Shown here one piece after another: positions 18,060-26,801 of a stretch of 50,581 nucleotides of DNA. The stretch is from an uncultured Eubacteriales bacterium. Lineage in GTDB: Bacteria; Bacillota; Clostridia; Oscillospirales; Oscillospiraceae. Location of the stretch: assembly GCA_900553805.1 (NCBI GenBank), contig USEU01000005.1:1-50581 (forward strand). Direction: 5' to 3'. How positions within the stretch are numbered: position 1 is the stretch's first letter; each line of letters begins with the position of its first letter. The notes below the pieces were generated by a model. It was given only the letters and a program-made list of their open reading frames with translations, did no database searches and had not been told where the DNA came from. Both the position numbers and the translations under genes were made by a program.

Positions 18060-18305
18060 TTATCCGATTTTGAAAACGCCCGCCGCTTCCAGGATGATGA
18101 GCAGCACCACCACCGCCAGCGCGCCGCAGGCGATCCACAAAATGGTATCCACCTGCTTGAGCGTGACGGGAAGCTTGCCGTACAGCTGCTTCTTCCGGGC
18201 GTCCATGGCCGCGGAGAAGCCGTCCAGCTCCTTTTCGCGCCGGTCCAGCTCCTGCTCCTTTTGGGCCAGCTGCTGTTCCTTTTCCTTCAGCTCCCGCTCG
18301 TTCAT
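18060..18305 (-). CDS. Small coiled-coil membrane protein, unknown function
   Basis: 81 residues; family not recognised. Residues 1-35 are a charged heptad-like coiled coil (MNERELKEKEQQLAQKEQEL and onward). Residues about 55-75 form one hydrophobic membrane span near the C-terminus. The topology is therefore probably a tail-anchored protein with a cytoplasmic coiled coil. Its ATG shares one base with the stop of the upstream permease gene (TAATG), and GAGGAAG lies just before it. It is therefore translationally coupled to the sugar transporter and probably real. A role in transporter assembly is only a guess from position. Confidence 0.7.
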   Translation of the reverse strand: MNERELKEKEQQLAQKEQELDRREKELDGFSAAMDARKKQLYGKLPVTLKQVDTILWIACGALAVVVLLIILEAAGVFKIG

Positions 18306-19327
18306 TACTTCCTCGCCAGATATTTACGGATGTCCAACGCCACCGCAATGACAATGACCAGGCCCTGCACGATGTAGTTGTAATAGGGGTTGACGCTGAG
18401 GAACTGGAGAATGATCTTCAGCAGCTCAAACACCAGCACGCCTACCAGAATGCCGGGGACGGTGCCGATGCCGCCGGTGGTGGAGACGCCGCCGATGGTA
18501 CAGCCCGCAATGGCCTCCAGCTCGTAGCCGCTGCCCATACCGGCGGAGGAGCCGCCGGACTTTGCCGCCAGCAGGTAGCCCGCGATGGCATACATCACAC
18601 CCGCGGTGATATAGATCCAGATGGTGGTCTTGACGGTGTTCACGCCGGAGACCTCCGCCGCCACCTCGTTGCCGCCGATGGCGTACATATACTTGCCGTG
18701 CCGGGTCTTATTGTAAATGAACCAGAACAGCAGGCCGAATACCAGCGCCACGAAGGCCAGATACGGGATATGGAAGCCCCGCACGTTGCCGATGCGGCCG
18801 GTGATCAGCTTGGTATAGATCTTCTGGAAGCCGCCGATGGGCTGGGCGTCCGTCAGCACCAGGGCGATGCCGTAGATAATGGTCTGGGTGCCCAGGGTGG
18901 CGATAAAGGGCGGCACCCGCAGCTTGGCAATGATCAGGCCGTTCACCAGGCCCACCACAAAGCCGATGGCGACCACGATGAGCAGCACCAGGAAAATATT
19001 CATCTCGGGAACATTCTTCCAGAGTCTGCCGGTGTAGTCCGCCCGCTGGCACAGGATGCCGGACAGGCAGGCCGCCAGGCCCACCTGACGGCCAGCAGAC
19101 AGGTCGGTGCCCTTGGTGATCAGGCAGCCGGACACGCCCAGGGCGATCAGGAATCGAACGGCGGTATTGCTCAATAAGTTGCTCAAATTCGACCAGGAGA
19201 AGAATTTATCCACAATACAGCCAACGACAATGGCCGCAAGCACCAGGATAACGGCAATGGGATTTCCTTTGATGACATCCCAGATTTTTGTCCCGGCATT
19301 TTGCTGTTTCAGTTTTGTTTCGTTCAT
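18305..19327 (-). CDS. mglC: Sugar (galactose/methylgalactoside-type) ABC transporter permease
   Basis: Membrane channel of a CUT2-family monosaccharide importer. The 340 residues have 8-10 hydrophobic segments and family motifs such as GVSGCLITKGTDLSAGRQVG, VPPFIATLGTQTI, and YAIGGNEVAAEVSGVN (the EAA-like coupling region). Start 19327 (MNETKLKQQ) has GGAGGC upstream; an in-frame upstream extension to 19408 would overlap mglA and has no support. It lies 19 bases after mglA. The sugar is inferred from MglB and MglA similarity; galactose or glucose is likely. Confidence 0.92.
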   Translation of the reverse strand: MNETKLKQQNAGTKIWDVIKGNPIAVILVLAAIVVGCIVDKFFSWSNLSNLLSNTAVRFLIALGVSGCLITKGTDLSAGRQVGLAACLSGILCQRADYTGRLWKNVPEMNIFLVLLIVVAIGFVVGLVNGLIIAKLRVPPFIATLGTQTIIYGIALVLTDAQPIGGFQKIYTKLITGRIGNVRGFHIPYLAFVALVFGLLFWFIYNKTRHGKYMYAIGGNEVAAEVSGVNTVKTTIWIYITAGVMYAIAGYLLAAKSGGSSAGMGSGYELEAIAGCTIGGVSTTGGIGTVPGILVGVLVFELLKIILQFLSVNPYYNYIVQGLVIVIAVALDIRKYLARK

Positions 19328-19346
19328 ATGTCTTGCCTCCGATTGC

Positions 19347-20858
19347 TCACTCAAACTGTGTGGCCAAAGCCATAATATTCTCCTGGGTCGCTTCCTCGCC
19401 CTGCACAAAGCCGGTGACCCGTCCGTCGCACATGACCATGATGCGGTCGGACATGCCGATCAGCTCACCCATTTCGGAGCTGATCATGATGATGCTCTTG
19501 CCCTGCTTGGCCAGGTCCGCAATGATACAGTAGATCTCATATTTCGCGCCCACGTCGATGCCGCGGGTGGGCTCGTCCAGAATCAGCACATCCGGGTCGT
19601 TGGCCAGCCAGCGGCCGATGAGCACCTTCTGCTGGTTGCCGCCGGAGAGGGATTTGATCAGGGTCTTGGAGGAGGGCGTCTTGATGTTCATCACGCGAAC
19701 ATTATCCTGCACCAGCTTCTCCACCTTTTTGCCGTTGATGGCGATGCCAAAGTCCAGGTACTTCTGCAAGGAAGCGACGGAGATATTGTCCGCCACGCTG
19801 AGCACGCCCATGATGCCGCTGCCCCGGCGATCCTCCGTCAGCAGCGAAATGCCGTTGTCGATGGCGTCCTTCGGGCGGTTGATCTTCATTTCCTTGCCCC
19901 GGTAATAAATCTTACCCTGGGAATGGGAGCGGATGCCGAACATGCCCTCCATCAGCTCGGTGCGCTGCGCGCCCACCAGGCCGCCCACACCCAAAATCTC
20001 GCCCTTGTGCAGGGTAAACGAGACATTGCGGAAGCTCTTGGGGTTGATGGAGGTGAAATTCTCCACCCGCAGCACCTCCTCGCCGGGTACATTCGCCCGG
20101 GGAGGATACAGATTTTTCAGCTCCCGGCCCACCATCTGGGTGATGATCATATCGGTGGTCAGCTCCTTGGCGTCCCAGGTGCCGATATACTGGCCGTCGC
20201 GCATGATGGTGACCTCGTCGCCGATGCGCAGGATCTCGTCCATCTTGTGGGAGATATAGACAATTGCCACGTTCTCCGCCTTCAGGTCCTCGATGATGCG
20301 GAACAGGGCCTCCACCTCATTCTGGGTCAGGGAGGACGTGGGCTCGTCCAGGATCAGCACTCGGCAGTTGGCGGAAACGGCCTTGGCGATCTCCACCGAC
20401 TGCATCTGAGAAACGCTCAGCTCGCCCACCTTCTGCCTGGGGTCAAAGTTCATGCGCACCTTTTTCAGCAGGGCGGCGGTATCGGCGTACATTTTATCGT
20501 GGTCGATCATGGGGAATATCCCCAGGAATTTTTTCATCGGATAGCGGCCCAGGAAGATATTCTCACCCACAGTCCTGGCGGGAATGGGCTGAAGCTCCTG
20601 GTGCACCATGGCAATGCCCTTGCGCAGGGCGTCCATGGGATCATGGATGGTGACGGGCTGACCATCGATCTTGATCTGGCCCTCATCCATTTTGTAGATG
20701 CCGAACATACACTTCATCAGCGTGGACTTACCGGCGCCGTTCTCGCCCATCAGGGCGTGGACCTTGCCGGGACGAAGCTTCAGCTGGGCATGATCCAATG
20801 CTTTTACGCCTGGAAACGACTTGCATACGCCGGTCATTTCCAGCACATACTCGGACAT
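19347..20858 (-). CDS. mglA: Sugar ABC transporter ATP-binding protein (tandem ABC domains)
   Basis: ATPase of the CUT2 importer. The 503 residues hold two ABC domains. The first has Walker A GENGAGKST (about residues 38-46), signature LSVSQMQ and Walker B VLILDEPTSSL. The second (about 255-495) has a degenerate Walker A (GLVGAQRTEL) but an intact signature SLSGGNQQK and Walker B DEPTRGIDVGAKYEIY. This asymmetry is usual for MglA/RbsA/XylG. The gene is preceded by AAGGAGG and by two hairpins that separate it from mglB. Confidence 0.95.
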   Translation of the reverse strand: MSEYVLEMTGVCKSFPGVKALDHAQLKLRPGKVHALMGENGAGKSTLMKCMFGIYKMDEGQIKIDGQPVTIHDPMDALRKGIAMVHQELQPIPARTVGENIFLGRYPMKKFLGIFPMIDHDKMYADTAALLKKVRMNFDPRQKVGELSVSQMQSVEIAKAVSANCRVLILDEPTSSLTQNEVEALFRIIEDLKAENVAIVYISHKMDEILRIGDEVTIMRDGQYIGTWDAKELTTDMIITQMVGRELKNLYPPRANVPGEEVLRVENFTSINPKSFRNVSFTLHKGEILGVGGLVGAQRTELMEGMFGIRSHSQGKIYYRGKEMKINRPKDAIDNGISLLTEDRRGSGIMGVLSVADNISVASLQKYLDFGIAINGKKVEKLVQDNVRVMNIKTPSSKTLIKSLSGGNQQKVLIGRWLANDPDVLILDEPTRGIDVGAKYEIYCIIADLAKQGKSIIMISSEMGELIGMSDRIMVMCDGRVTGFVQGEEATQENIMALATQFE

Positions 20859-20893
20859 GCGTCGAACCTCCTTCTATGGATACTGAACTTCAA

Positions 20894-20922
20894 GGAAAAT
20901 GCCGCCCGATGCGGCATTTTCT
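20894..20922 (-). terminator. Hairpin between mglB and mglA (proximal to mglA)
   Basis: GGAAAATGCCGC (20894-20905) pairs with GCGGCATTTTC (20911-20921). Read on the minus strand the stem ends in a T-rich run. It is probably an attenuating or RNA-stabilising hairpin rather than a full stop, because mglA must be read through. Confidence 0.6.
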
Positions 20923-20953
20923 TTGAAATGCAGCTGAAAAGCACTTTAACAAA

Positions 20954-20985
20954 GAGACGGGTGAGCCGCAAGACCCACCCGTCTT
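20954..20985 (-). terminator. Hairpin after mglB (partial terminator)
   Basis: GACGGGTG (20956-20963) pairs with CACCCGTC (20976-20983) with further pairing inside. On the minus strand TCTTTGTT follows. It is located 50-80 bases after the mglB stop. Binding-protein genes often have such a structure to give more binding protein than permease. Confidence 0.65.
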
Positions 20986-21032
20986 CCTCAGATACTATGC
21001 GTTATCGCGCGGTATTGGCTTGACGGTAAAGC

Positions 21033-22052
21033 TTAGTAGTTGGCCTCGGCGTAAGCCTTGTCAACCTTCACGTAGTCAACCCAGTAGTAGTTGTCGATCT
21101 CTTCGCCGTTCAGGGCAGCGATGGCAACTTCGACAGCCTTGTGGGACTGGCCAATGTGGTCGTTCAGCACGGTGCCGGTCATTTCGCCGGACTTGATCAG
21201 CTGGACAGCCTCTTCCAGAGCGTCAACGCCCAGGACATAGATGTCTTCGCCCACGATGCGGCCGGCAGCCTCGATGGCAGCCACAGCACCCAGAGCCATG
21301 CCGTCGTTGTTGCAGAACACAACTTCCACGTCGTAGCCATGAGCAGTCAGCGCGTTGGCGGTCAGCTCCTGGCCCTTGGCCTGCTGCCAGTTACCAACCT
21401 GGTCGTCCAGGCAGTTCACTTTGTAGCCGGCGTCTTCCAGCGCCTTGACGGAGAACTCAGTACGGTACTGGGCGTCGATGTTCTCGGGGTCGCCCTCGAT
21501 CATGATGTAGTTGATCACGCCGTCGCCATTGATGTCGCCGTGATCGTCCAGAGCGGCAACAATCTCGCCCTGGAAGGTGCCGGACTGACGGGCGTCAGCG
21601 CCGACGTAGCAAACGCCGGGGTTATCCAGGATGCCCTCGTAGGCTTCGTCCAGGGTGTTGCCGTCGGCATCGTAGGCCAGAGGCTCACGGTTGATGAGGA
21701 TCAGGGGGATACCGGCTTCCACCACCATGTCGATAACGGCATCGGCGGAGGAGGTCTGGACCAGGTTCAGGATGATGACATCCATGCCCTGGGTGATGAA
21801 GTTCTGCACCTGGTTGGTCTGCTCGGCCATGTCGTTCTTGCCGTCGGCCATGGTGATGTCATACTTCACGGTGTCGGTTTCCAGGGTCTTGAAGTAGGCT
21901 TCGATCTCGTTGCGGTACAGGGTCATAAAGTTGTCGTCGAAGGTGTAGATGGAGCAGCCGACCTTATAGGTCTTGACCTCTTCGGCGGAGGCCATGCAGG
22001 CCAGGCTCATAACCATGATGACTGCCAGAATCATTGCGAGGATCTTCTTCAT
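21033..22052 (-). CDS. mglB: Galactose/glucose-type sugar-binding protein
   Basis: Extracytoplasmic receptor of the sugar importer. The 339 residues have a Sec signal peptide (residues 1-23). The site MASA|EE fits signal peptidase I, while Cys19 in SLACMASA leaves a lipoprotein cleavage possible. The mature part is a periplasmic-binding type 1 fold: YKVGCSIYTFDDNFMTLYRNE, INREPL, CYVGADARQSGTFQGE, VFCNNDGMALGAV and YVLGVDALEEAV are all MglB-like sugar-contacting segments. It is first in the operon with a good promoter at 22154-22182 and AAGGAGCG upstream of the ATG. Confidence 0.93.
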   Translation of the reverse strand: MKKILAMILAVIMVMSLACMASAEEVKTYKVGCSIYTFDDNFMTLYRNEIEAYFKTLETDTVKYDITMADGKNDMAEQTNQVQNFITQGMDVIILNLVQTSSADAVIDMVVEAGIPLILINREPLAYDADGNTLDEAYEGILDNPGVCYVGADARQSGTFQGEIVAALDDHGDINGDGVINYIMIEGDPENIDAQYRTEFSVKALEDAGYKVNCLDDQVGNWQQAKGQELTANALTAHGYDVEVVFCNNDGMALGAVAAIEAAGRIVGEDIYVLGVDALEEAVQLIKSGEMTGTVLNDHIGQSHKAVEVAIAALNGEEIDNYYWVDYVKVDKAYAEANY

Positions 22053-22153
22053 AGGATTTTACGCTCCTTTTTAAAATGATCGGGGATCCCCCGTTTCTTC
22101 CGAACACCGTCCGCCAATGCCAGCACCGGCGGCCCGACCTTCGGTCTGCTAAC

Positions 22154-22182
22154 ATTCTACCATTCATTTTAGATTCTGTCTA
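22154..22182 (-). promoter_or_regulatory. mgl operon promoter
   Basis: On the minus strand, TAGACA (22182-22177) and TAGAAT (22159-22154) lie 17 bp apart, about 95 bases upstream of the mglB start. No clear operator or catabolite-repression site was identified in the leader. Confidence 0.6.
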
Positions 22183-22300
22183 CTGCAATTTTACTATTCC
22201 CGAATGTCACTTTATCCAATCTTTTGCGCAATATTTTGTGAAACATTTTTTCTTGACACTATTCCTTGAGCGCCAATATTTCCTCCAATAGCCGCCGACA

Positions 22301-22330
22301 CATTTACTTTTTGAAAATTTCCTGTATAAT
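22301..22330 (+). promoter_or_regulatory. Malic enzyme promoter
   Basis: A perfect TATAAT at 22325-22330 lies 37 bases before the ATG. The -35 is weak: the AT-rich stretch around 22302-22309 holds no good TTGACA. The 22053-22366 gap between the divergent mglB and malic enzyme genes otherwise shows only this and the mgl promoter. Confidence 0.5.
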
Positions 22331-22366
22331 AGGTGTTGACAACAAAATGCAATTCAGGAGGTTACA

Positions 22367-23539
22367 ATGGATTACGCAAAGGAATCCCTGCGGCTGCATG
22401 GCCAGTGGAAGGGAAAAATTGAAATTCGGGCGGCGGTGCCGGTAGAGACGAAGGAGGACCTGTCCCTGGCCTATACCCCCGGCGTGGCCGCGCCCTGTCT
22501 GGAGATCCAGAAGGACATCAACAAATCCTATGAGCTGACCCGGCGGCACAACCTGTGCGCCGTGATCACCGACGGCTCCGCCGTGCTTGGTCTGGGCGAT
22601 ATCGGCCCCGAGGCGGGCATGCCTGTGATGGAGGGCAAGTGCGTCCTCTTCAAGGCCTTCGGCGATGTGGACGCCTTCCCGCTGTGCGTGAAGACCAAGG
22701 ATGTGGATGAATTCGTCAACGCGGTATATCTGATCTCCGGCTCCTTCGGCGGCATCAATCTGGAGGATATTGCGGCTCCCCGCTGCTTTGAGATCGAGCG
22801 GAAGCTGAAGGAGAAGTGCGATATTCCCATCTTCCACGACGACCAGCACGGCACTGCCGTGATCACCCTGGCAGGCCTGCAGAACGCGCTGAAGGTGGTA
22901 GGCAAGCGGAAGGAGGATGTAAAGATCGTCACCTCCGGCGCAGGTGCCGCCGCCATCGCCATTGTGAAGCTGCTGCTCAGCGCCGGCTTCCGCAACATTG
23001 TGATGACCGACCGCACCGGGGCTATCTATCAGGGCCGCCCGGGTCTGAACTGGATCAAGGAAGAGATGGCCCAGGTGACCAATCTGCAAAAGGAAACCGG
23101 CAAGCTTTCGGATGTGATCCGCGGCGCGGATGTGTTCATCGGCGTCTCCGCCCCCGGTACTCTGACCACCGAGATGGTGCGCACCATGGCCAAGGATGCC
23201 ATCGTGTTTGCCTGCGCCAATCCCACCCCGGAGATCTTCCCGGAGGATGCCAAGGCAGGCGGCGCGGCTGTCGTTTCCACCGGCCGCAGCGACTACCCCA
23301 ACCAGATCAACAACGTGCTGGCTTTCCCCGGCATTTTCCGGGGTGCCTTTGATGTCCGCGCCTCCGACATCAACGAGGAGATGAAGATGGCCGCCGCTCA
23401 GGCGCTGGCCGACCTGGTCTCCCCGGAGGAGCTGAGCGCCGACTATATCATCCCCGCCGCCTTTGACAAGCGGGTGGGTCCCGCCGTGGCCAAGGCCGTG
23501 GCCGAAGCCGCCCGGCGTTCCGGCGTGGCAAGGATCTGA
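22367..23539 (+). CDS. NAD(P)-dependent malic enzyme (oxaloacetate-decarboxylating)
   Basis: Converts malate to pyruvate and CO2 with reduction of NAD(P); links C4 acids to pyruvate in fermentation. The 390 residues match the short bacterial malic enzymes: SLAYTPGVAAPCLEI with the catalytic Tyr, NLCAVITDGSAVLGLGDIG, the Lys/Asp region FHDDQHGTAVITLAGLQNAL (metal-binding Asp), a Rossmann GAGAAAIAIVKLL, and FACANPTPEI near the C-terminal third. The ATG is preceded by a strong CAGGAGG. The cofactor cannot be assigned with certainty from sequence. It is monocistronic, ending in a bidirectional terminator. Confidence 0.95.
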   Translation: MDYAKESLRLHGQWKGKIEIRAAVPVETKEDLSLAYTPGVAAPCLEIQKDINKSYELTRRHNLCAVITDGSAVLGLGDIGPEAGMPVMEGKCVLFKAFGDVDAFPLCVKTKDVDEFVNAVYLISGSFGGINLEDIAAPRCFEIERKLKEKCDIPIFHDDQHGTAVITLAGLQNALKVVGKRKEDVKIVTSGAGAAAIAIVKLLLSAGFRNIVMTDRTGAIYQGRPGLNWIKEEMAQVTNLQKETGKLSDVIRGADVFIGVSAPGTLTTEMVRTMAKDAIVFACANPTPEIFPEDAKAGGAAVVSTGRSDYPNQINNVLAFPGIFRGAFDVRASDINEEMKMAAAQALADLVSPEELSADYIIPAAFDKRVGPAVAKAVAEAARRSGVARI

Positions 23540-23557
23540 TTTCTTTCCGCCGCATAA

Positions 23558-23596
23558 AAGATGGCTGCCTCAAATGCGAGGCAGCCATCTTGTTCT
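23558..23596. terminator. Bidirectional terminator between malic enzyme and Cys-rich protein
   Basis: A perfect 13-bp stem, AGATGGCTGCCTC (23559-23571) and its complement (23578-23590), has T-rich sequence after it on the plus strand (TTGTTCT) and on the minus strand (TTTTAT). It serves both convergent genes. Confidence 0.9.
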
Positions 23597-23608
23597 ATTG
23601 GGGGTTCA

Positions 23609-24517
23609 TTACTTCGCAGCTTCTGCCGCAACGGGGACCAGGTGCAGAATGCGCACAGGGATGCGGTCCTCCCACTTGAGGGCGGCAAAGTCCAGGTTGA
23701 AGGTCGCGCCGCTGGCCTTGCTGGTGACCTCCAGCTCGGTCTCGTTGCCGTCGGCATCCAACAGCATCAGCTTGTAACCGTCCAGCACGTCGGCAGGGAC
23801 GGTAAAGTCGGTGGAACCGGTGTCCAGCACCAGGCGGGCGTCGAACTCAAAGCCCACGCTCATGATCTTCTCACCGTTGCTCAGGTCGCCTACCCGCAGG
23901 ACCAGATCACCCTCGGGGGTCCAGCCGGTGATGGGCTTGGTGGTGGTCTCATTGACCAGCTCCAGCTGGGTGCCGTCGCTGGTCTCGCCGCACACGGGGC
24001 AGACATAGTAGTCTTCGCCGTTCAGGGTGAAATCCCACTTGACGCAGTCGGTGGTCTTGACATGCTCGCAGCCGGTGCGCTTACAGGGAGCGCTCATCTT
24101 ATCGTCGCCCACGGGGTTCCAGACGTCGTACCAGTGGGAGAGCTTCCCGACGATCTCGTCCTTGTACTCAAACTTGCACAGCTTGCAGGTATGCAGGGTG
24201 TAGCCGTCGGCGTCACAGGTGGGGGCGACGACCTTGGTCTCGAAGGCGTGGGGCGTGGCATCCACGAAGCTGCCGTTGTGCATCCGCATGATGGAATGGC
24301 CGTTGTTGCAGGCGTACACCCGGGCGCACTCGGAATCGGTGAGCTTGACCCAGCTGTTCGTGGCATGGATGCCCGTAAACACCAGGCCGTTCTTCTCGCA
24401 CTGGGCGCAGCTGGTAATGGGGTCGGCACTCGTTGCCATAGCCGCGCCGCAGAGGGCGATGGCCATCACAGCCACCAGCGCCGCAGAAAACAAGCGTTTA
24501 AAAAGATTCTTTTTCAT
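23609..24517 (-). CDS. Secreted cysteine-rich protein, unknown function
   Basis: 302 residues, not assigned to a named family. It has a Sec signal peptide (MKKNLFKRLFSAALVAVMAI, cleavage near AMA|TSADP). The mature part contains several CxxC or paired-Cys units: CAQCEKNG, CDADGYTLHTCKLCKFEYKD, CKRTGCEHVKTTDC and YYVCPVCGE. The DGYT-x3-C-x2-C unit resembles short repeats in clostridial surface proteins and may form zinc-ribbon or disulfide knots. The last about 120 residues lack Cys and look like a beta-sandwich domain. The start is set by AGGAGG before ATG 24517. It has its own promoter and ends at the bidirectional terminator. Confidence 0.8.
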   Translation of the reverse strand: MKKNLFKRLFSAALVAVMAIALCGAAMATSADPITSCAQCEKNGLVFTGIHATNSWVKLTDSECARVYACNNGHSIMRMHNGSFVDATPHAFETKVVAPTCDADGYTLHTCKLCKFEYKDEIVGKLSHWYDVWNPVGDDKMSAPCKRTGCEHVKTTDCVKWDFTLNGEDYYVCPVCGETSDGTQLELVNETTTKPITGWTPEGDLVLRVGDLSNGEKIMSVGFEFDARLVLDTGSTDFTVPADVLDGYKLMLLDADGNETELEVTSKASGATFNLDFAALKWEDRIPVRILHLVPVAAEAAK

Positions 24518-24636
24518 TTTGCTTCCTCCTTTTATGTTGCCTCTTTCCGAGCTTTTCAGCATTACTGCCTCAAAGCTCCTTTGGACAGGTCCGCCGGTGC
24601 GCCGGCGGGCATCAGGGATTGCCTTCCCTTTGGTAT

Positions 24637-24665
24637 ATTCTACCACTACCCGGCGTTTTTTTCAA
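24637..24665 (-). promoter_or_regulatory. Promoter of the secreted Cys-rich protein gene
   Basis: On the minus strand TTGAAA (24665-24660) and TAGAAT (24642-24637) are 17 bp apart. The 5' leader of about 115 bases contains a strong GC hairpin (CCGCCGG/CCGGCGG near 24590-24610). Confidence 0.75.
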
Positions 24666-24718
24666 GCAGAGAAATGGATTCTTAAGATTTATTAAAGAAT
24701 TGTTATTTGGAATGCGAT

Positions 24719-24749
24719 AATCCCCCCTGCCTCGATGGGCAGGGGGGAA
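24719..24749 (-). terminator. End hairpin of the ribosomal superoperon
   Basis: CCCCCCTGCC (24722-24731) pairs with GGCAGGGGGG (24738-24747). It lies about 23 bases past the rplQ stop. The U-tract on the minus strand is weak (ATTAT), so termination strength is uncertain. Confidence 0.6.
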
Positions 24750-24771
24750 AGAAATATCAGGAAGCCTGGAT

Positions 24772-25113
24772 TTAAACCAGCTCGATGACTGCCATCTCAG
24801 CAGCATCGCCGCGGCGTTCGCCGGTGCGGGTCACTCTGGTGTAGCCGCCGTTGCAGTCAGCGTACTTGGGAGCGATCTCCTTGAACAGCTTATGAGCCAC
24901 ATCCTCTTTGGTGATGAATGACAGAGCCTTGCGGTAAGCGGCCAGATTGCCCTTCTTACCCAGGGTGATCATCTTCTCAACAACGGGCTGCACTTCCTTG
25001 GCGCGATAGAAAGTGGTTTCCATCTTGCCATTGTCGAGCAGGTCGGTGACCTGCTGGCGCAGCAGAGCCTTTCTCTGAGCGCTGGTCTTACCCAGCTTAC
25101 GAGTGCCGAACAT
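24772..25113 (-). CDS. rplQ: 50S ribosomal protein L17
   Basis: Large-subunit protein near the exit tunnel. The 113 residues begin [20 protein letters not shown], the L17 signature, and end [12 protein letters not shown]. It has the short bacterial form with no extension. It is the last gene of the alpha part of the superoperon, 24 bases after rpoA, with GGAGGAAA before the start. Confidence 0.97.
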   Translation of the reverse strand: MFGTRKLGKTSAQRKALLRQQVTDLLDNGKMETTFYRAKEVQPVVEKMITLGKKGNLAAYRKALSFITKEDVAHKLFKEIAPKYADCNGGYTRVTRTGERRGDAAEMAVIELV

Positions 25114-25137
25114 GAACGTTTCCTCCTTCTTAAAAGG

Positions 25138-26100
25138 TTAGTTGTTGCTGCCAGTATTTTCTTCGCTGGCCAGGGACAAGCCCATCATTTCCAGCTTCTT
25201 CTGGACCTCGTCCAGGGATTTCTTGCCCATGTTGCGCACACGCATCATGTCCTCGCCGGTCTTGTTGATCAGGTCGGCCACGGTGTTGATGTTGGCGCGC
25301 TTCAGGCAGTTGAAGCTGCGGACGGACAAATCCAGTTCATCGATGGTCATGGACAGCTTCGCATCCGGGCGATCGGGGGCCTTCTCCACCACGGTGGAGC
25401 TGGTGGCCACAGCATCGGACAGGTTGGTAAACACCGTCAGATGATCGCTGAGGATCTTCGCGCCCAGGGACACGGCGTCCTTGGCGGAGATGGTGGAATC
25501 GGTCCAAACCTCGAGCGTCAGCTTGTCGTAGTCGGTCTTATCGCCGACACGGGTCGGCTCCACCGTGTAGTTCACCTTGGTAACAGGGGAATAGATGGAG
25601 TCGATGGGAATCACACCAATTACGGTCTGAGGCGTTTTGTTCCGATCGGAGGAAACATAGCCTCTGCCCTGGGACATGGTGATCTCCATATTGAAAGTGG
25701 CATCCTCGCCCAGCGTGCAGATATGCAGCTCGGGATTGAGGATCTCGACCTCGGCATCCGCCTTGATGTCGCCGGCCGTGACTTCGCAGGGGCCGACCGC
25801 ATCAATGTGAACTGTTTTGACGCCGGAGCAGTGCAGCTTGGGGGTGATCCGCTTGACGTTCAGCACGATCTCCGTCACATCCTCGGTCACGCCGGGGATG
25901 GTGGAGAACTCATGCTGCACGCCCTGGATCTTCACCGAGGTGGCTGCATAGCCGGGCAGGCTGGACAGCAGGATCCTGCGCAGGGAATTGCCCAGGGTCA
26001 TGCCGTAGCCGCGCTCCAGAGGCTCCACGACATACTTGCCGTAGGAGATGTTCTCAGTGGAATCAAAGCAGCTGATGCGAGGCTTTTCAATTTCTACCAT
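25138..26100 (-). CDS. rpoA: RNA polymerase alpha subunit
   Basis: Assembly platform of RNA polymerase and contact for activators. The 320 residues include an N-terminal dimerisation domain ([25 protein letters not shown]) and a C-terminal domain with two helix-hairpin-helix motifs ([31 protein letters not shown]). The acidic/Asn tail is short. It lies between rpsD and rplQ, the standard order. AGGAGGG precedes the start. Confidence 0.98.
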   Translation of the reverse strand: MVEIEKPRISCFDSTENISYGKYVVEPLERGYGMTLGNSLRRILLSSLPGYAATSVKIQGVQHEFSTIPGVTEDVTEIVLNVKRITPKLHCSGVKTVHIDAVGPCEVTAGDIKADAEVEILNPELHICTLGEDATFNMEITMSQGRGYVSSDRNKTPQTVIGVIPIDSIYSPVTKVNYTVEPTRVGDKTDYDKLTLEVWTDSTISAKDAVSLGAKILSDHLTVFTNLSDAVATSSTVVEKAPDRPDAKLSMTIDELDLSVRSFNCLKRANINTVADLINKTGEDMMRVRNMGKKSLDEVQKKLEMMGLSLASEENTGSNN

Positions 26101-26178
26101 GAATCAAAACCCTCCTTAATAGTGTGGGGAGCCAGCTCCCCACGAAGCAGATATGCGGACAGACAGGGGGGAAGATTA

Positions 26179-26775
26179 TTACTTGGAGTACAACTCGACG
26201 ATGAGGTGCACAGCGATATCGAAGTCGATATCCGCCTTGGTGGGCATAGCAATAACCTTGCCCTGGAGGGTGTTTTTATCACGATCCAGCCACTTGGGAG
26301 CAGCAACAAATGCATCGTCTTCCTTCAGCTTCTTGAAGAAGTTGTTGGAAACGCTCTTCTCGCTGACAGCCACCACATCGCCCACCTTGATCAGGTAGCT
26401 GGGGATGTTGACGCGGTTGCCATTGACGGTGAAATGACCATGGTTGACCAGCTGACGGGCCTGACGGCGGGAGTTGGCAAAGCCCAGACGGTACACAACG
26501 TTGTCCAGGCGGCGCTCCACGAAGGTCAGCAGCTCTTCGCCGGTGTTGCCTTCCATGCGGGAAGCCTTCTCGTAGTAGTTACGGAACTGCTTCTCCTGGA
26601 TGCCGTAAACGAACTTGACCTTCTGCTTCTCGGTCAGCTGAGTAGCATACTCAGACTTCTTAGCTCTTCTCTGGCCGCCGGGGTTCTTGTTGGAAGTCTT
26701 GGAATAACCCATTGCGGCAGGAGAAACGCCCAGCGTTCTGCAACGCTTCAGCACGGGCTGCATATTTTTAGCCAT
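26179..26775 (-). CDS. rpsD: 30S ribosomal protein S4
   Basis: Primary 16S rRNA-binding protein; a translational repressor of its operon in several bacteria. The 198 residues contain the S4 RNA-binding region (ERRLDNVVYRLGFANSRRQARQLVNHGHF). The N-terminus lacks the CxxC pairs of zinc-type S4 (it reads MAKNMQPVLKRCRTLGVSPA), so it is the zinc-free form. It lies 26 bases from rpsK and 78 bases from rpoA. Confidence 0.97.
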   Translation of the reverse strand: MAKNMQPVLKRCRTLGVSPAAMGYSKTSNKNPGGQRRAKKSEYATQLTEKQKVKFVYGIQEKQFRNYYEKASRMEGNTGEELLTFVERRLDNVVYRLGFANSRRQARQLVNHGHFTVNGNRVNIPSYLIKVGDVVAVSEKSVSNNFFKKLKEDDAFVAAPKWLDRDKNTLQGKVIAMPTKADIDFDIAVHLIVELYSK

Positions 26776-26801
26776 AACGCAAAATTCCTCCTATAGCGTA
26801 A

